From contig CM039462.1 in NCBI GenBank assembly GCA_022414725.1, positions 100,026,838 through 100,090,837 of the forward strand: 64,000 bases of DNA, given 5' to 3'. Shown here piece after piece: positions 61,914 to 64,000 of this stretch (positions are counted from its first letter, which is position 1; each line of letters begins with the position of its first letter). Below the pieces are notes generated by a model, which saw only the letters and a program-made list of their open reading frames with translations, ran no database searches and was not told where the DNA came from. Both the position numbers and the translations under genes were made by a program. The stretch comes from Microglena sp. YARC. Its lineage: Eukaryota > Chlorophyta > Chlorophyceae > Chlamydomonadales > Chlamydomonadaceae.

Positions 61914-64000
61914 ATGCAACTTCCGCGAGGGCCTCCTGCCGGCTTTGTGAAACTTACCAAACTTAATGGTGTTTCATGGGCTCGTGGGATCCGCAGTGTC
62001 ATTGTGAGCAATGGATGCGACCGAATCCTCCCAACGGGGGTGAAGGTTCCTCTAGATTGGCTAGACGACTGCGCGCCAGCGGCCTCTGCTGCCGGAGAGG
62101 AGGGTCCTTCCGCCATCAAGGAAGTAACCCCCCCGATCAATCCTCCAACTTTACGGTTCCTTCTCTTAATGTTCGACGCCTGTCCTCTGATGTTGAGGAT
62201 GTCCTGATGAAGCTGTGTTGTGTACAGACACAGATCATCCGTTGTGCATCAGACCCGCAGCCTCATTGCGTCCCCTTCAATTATGATGAAGACTACTCTA
62301 CTACTACTGATGATGAGGAGGACTTGAAGAGTGCTACGAGTGCTGACTTCGGTGGCGTGACCCCATCTGCTGCTGCCACTCGTGTCTTTGAGACTTCCGC
62401 TGTTTCGCCGGTGTATGAGCCTCCTGATCAGCAGATGCCTAATCGAGAGCTTTCGCCTGTGTATCAGCCTCAGCCTTCGTCGGCGCCTCCCTTTGAGCCT
62501 GTTCCCCCGGCTTACCCGGAGGTGGCAAAGCCCACTTTCTTGAAGGGCTTTGCTTCTTTTTCCTCTGCATCTGCCCCCATGGAGCGTGGCCTCCCTGGCT
62601 ACCACACTCGCTCTCGCGAGGCTGCTGTTTCCTCTGCACGCACCTCTGCTGCTGGTGCCTCCCTGGAACCCCCTCCGCCTCCGCCGGTGGAGCTGCCTCC
62701 TGCCCCTGGCCCTCCTCCTATGCTATATACGCGGTCATGCGAATCTTGGGAGCATCTGCTCACTGGTGGATCTCCTCCGACTTTGAACTTGCGGGACTAC
62801 CGCCTGATCAACCAGGATCGACGGGATGGTGAGTCCTTGAACCGCTCTTTGTACGGTCGGATGGATATGCAGGCTACAATGGCAAATGTTAGTGTGAAGC
62901 TGAGGCATCGCCGAGTGATCTGTTCTCTGAGCTTGGTACCAGGTGTCGTTCTTTTCTTGGTCCAGTCACTTCTGGGATTCTGTATCCCCCAGATCATGGT
63001 GTTTCCTTTGGTGGTACAAGGCGTAGTGATCACGAGAAGCTTGGTTATCAGTTTGTGCGAGTGCCTGTCACTCGGTGTCCTGTTAGCCCAGATTTCGAGC
63101 TGCTTATGAGTGTTGCGAGGTCCATTCCTGTGATTAGGAACATAGACGACCAGCGCGCTCTTGACGCTGGTCTTGCTGCGGAGTATTTCATGGACATTCG
63201 TAGGTCCTTGGCTCCTGTCCCTTCTGCGATTGGAGCTGGGTCTAATACCCTCATTCATGGTGAGTCTCGGTTTGATCCTGCACTGTTGGGTTTCAGTGCA
63301 CTGCCTCTCGAACGTCAGGAGTTCATGTGTTTAACTATGATGCTCGCGAACATGGAGGACGATATGGTCAAGGTATACCAGGACTTTGCCACCCCTCGGG
63401 ATATCCTTTTGGATATCCGGAAGACGCAGTCTGATGCCCTTGCCTCTAGAGTCCCTCTCATGCGTATCGAACTTCATAATGCGCACATGGGCCCTTCTGA
63501 CCGTGTCGATGATTTCTTTCGCATGGTTCGCAGTCTGTGCACTGACCTCCGCAGTGCTGGACATCCTGTCACTCAGCGCCACGCCATGGAAACCATTGTG
63601 AATGGGATCCGTTTGATCCGATTTGAATCGCTGCGGATCCAGTACGGTATGATGTTGGCTAACAGACAGACTGTAGATTACTGGTCTTGTCTAGAGGCAT
63701 ATCGGTCTCGCGACATTTTGAACATTGCTCTCCCCAGGTCCGACTCCAGGCATCCTGGTTGGTCCCGGGACGCTCCCCAGTTTCCTGCCAATGCTGCGTT
63801 TCAGCGTGGGCAGGGATCTGGTTCTCAGGGTTCTGGTTCCAACAAGCGACGTCTGGATTGCACTTGGGGCCCATGCCTCAGCAAGACGACCCACTCGGAG
63901 GATCGCTGTTTCACGAAGCATCCGCACCTGCGTAAGACCAAGCCTGGTGCACCGGTTACCAATCCGGTGCCCATGGCCTTGGCCCTTCCAGGTGTGCTTA
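61914..64000 (+). mobile_element. Ty1/copia-like Gag region, frame-disrupted, cut by window edge
   Basis: Protein-like sequence runs for 2.1 kb but in three frames. The first starts at ATG 61914 (LPRGPPAGFVKLTKLNGVSW) to about 62150. The second continues with an acidic Ser/Pro-rich stretch (DEDYSTTTDDEEDLKSATSA, EPPPPPPVELPPAPGPPP) to about 62895. The third is open to the window end with the Gag core (ERQEFMCLTMMLANMEDDMV, SDRVDDFFRMVRSLCTDLRS) and a zinc-knuckle-like CX4CX5HX4C motif near 63870 followed by CFTKHP, as in copia Gag. Both changes of register are by minus one. Protease, integrase and RT would lie beyond 64000. The element is an algal retrotransposon, probably decayed unless the shifts are sequencing errors or programmed. 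Confidence 0.75.

Noticed and set aside
61976..62150. Gag start at ATG 61976
   Set aside because: The overlapping frame from 61914 has a more protein-like composition here; the 61976 frame becomes convincing only after about 62150.

Overview
The window is nuclear DNA of a eukaryote, most likely a green alga. Spliced genes have GT-AG introns, and the encoded proteins are plant or algal in type: a plastid-type bifunctional nuclease with UVR motifs, a plant-type S26 peptidase relative, and a heliorhodopsin. TTTAGGG-type telomere motifs and TGTAA near two gene ends fit Viridiplantae. A prasinophyte such as a pyramimonadalean is my guess for the lineage, with low confidence. The DNA is crowded with minisatellites, small inverted-repeat elements and homopolymer G/C runs of 16 to 42 bases.

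Layout. 1-4.4 kb: repeats and no recognised gene. 4.4-6.7 kb (minus): five-exon bifunctional nuclease (BFN/DUF151) with C-terminal UVR motifs and a probable organelle transit peptide. 8.4-9.2 kb: 30-bp minisatellite. 9.9-20.2 kb (minus): six-exon heliorhodopsin whose exons total 0.9 kb but whose introns, full of satellites, total 9.4 kb. 22.9-25.3 kb (minus): three-exon S26 signal-peptidase-like gene that lacks the catalytic Ser and Lys. 25.3-26.0 kb: divergent intergenic region. 26.0-49.1 kb (plus): one giant gene of ten exons with perfectly closing reading phase, about 3008 codons of low-complexity, Gln/Ser/Pro-rich protein of unknown function. 52.8-54.0 kb (plus): small gene for an Arg-rich protein. 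55-56.7 kb: G-rich simple repeats. 56.8-57.5 kb: weak candidate exons on both strands. 61.9-64.0 kb (plus): Gag region of a Ty1/copia-like retrotransposon, frame-disrupted and cut by the window edge.

The most unusual signal is a repeated architectural pattern. In the giant gene and the heliorhodopsin gene, many exons have one edge, including the splice donor or acceptor, copied several times in tandem into the neighbouring intron. I count eight such cases. Exon 6 of the giant gene is itself a copy of the end of exon 5 that has become an in-frame exon, and some introns have the same short sequence at both splice junctions. Together these look like intermediates of intron and exon gain by tandem duplication. 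A related array holds seven copies of a roughly 24-nt candidate micro-exon, each with a pyrimidine-rich acceptor region and a donor.
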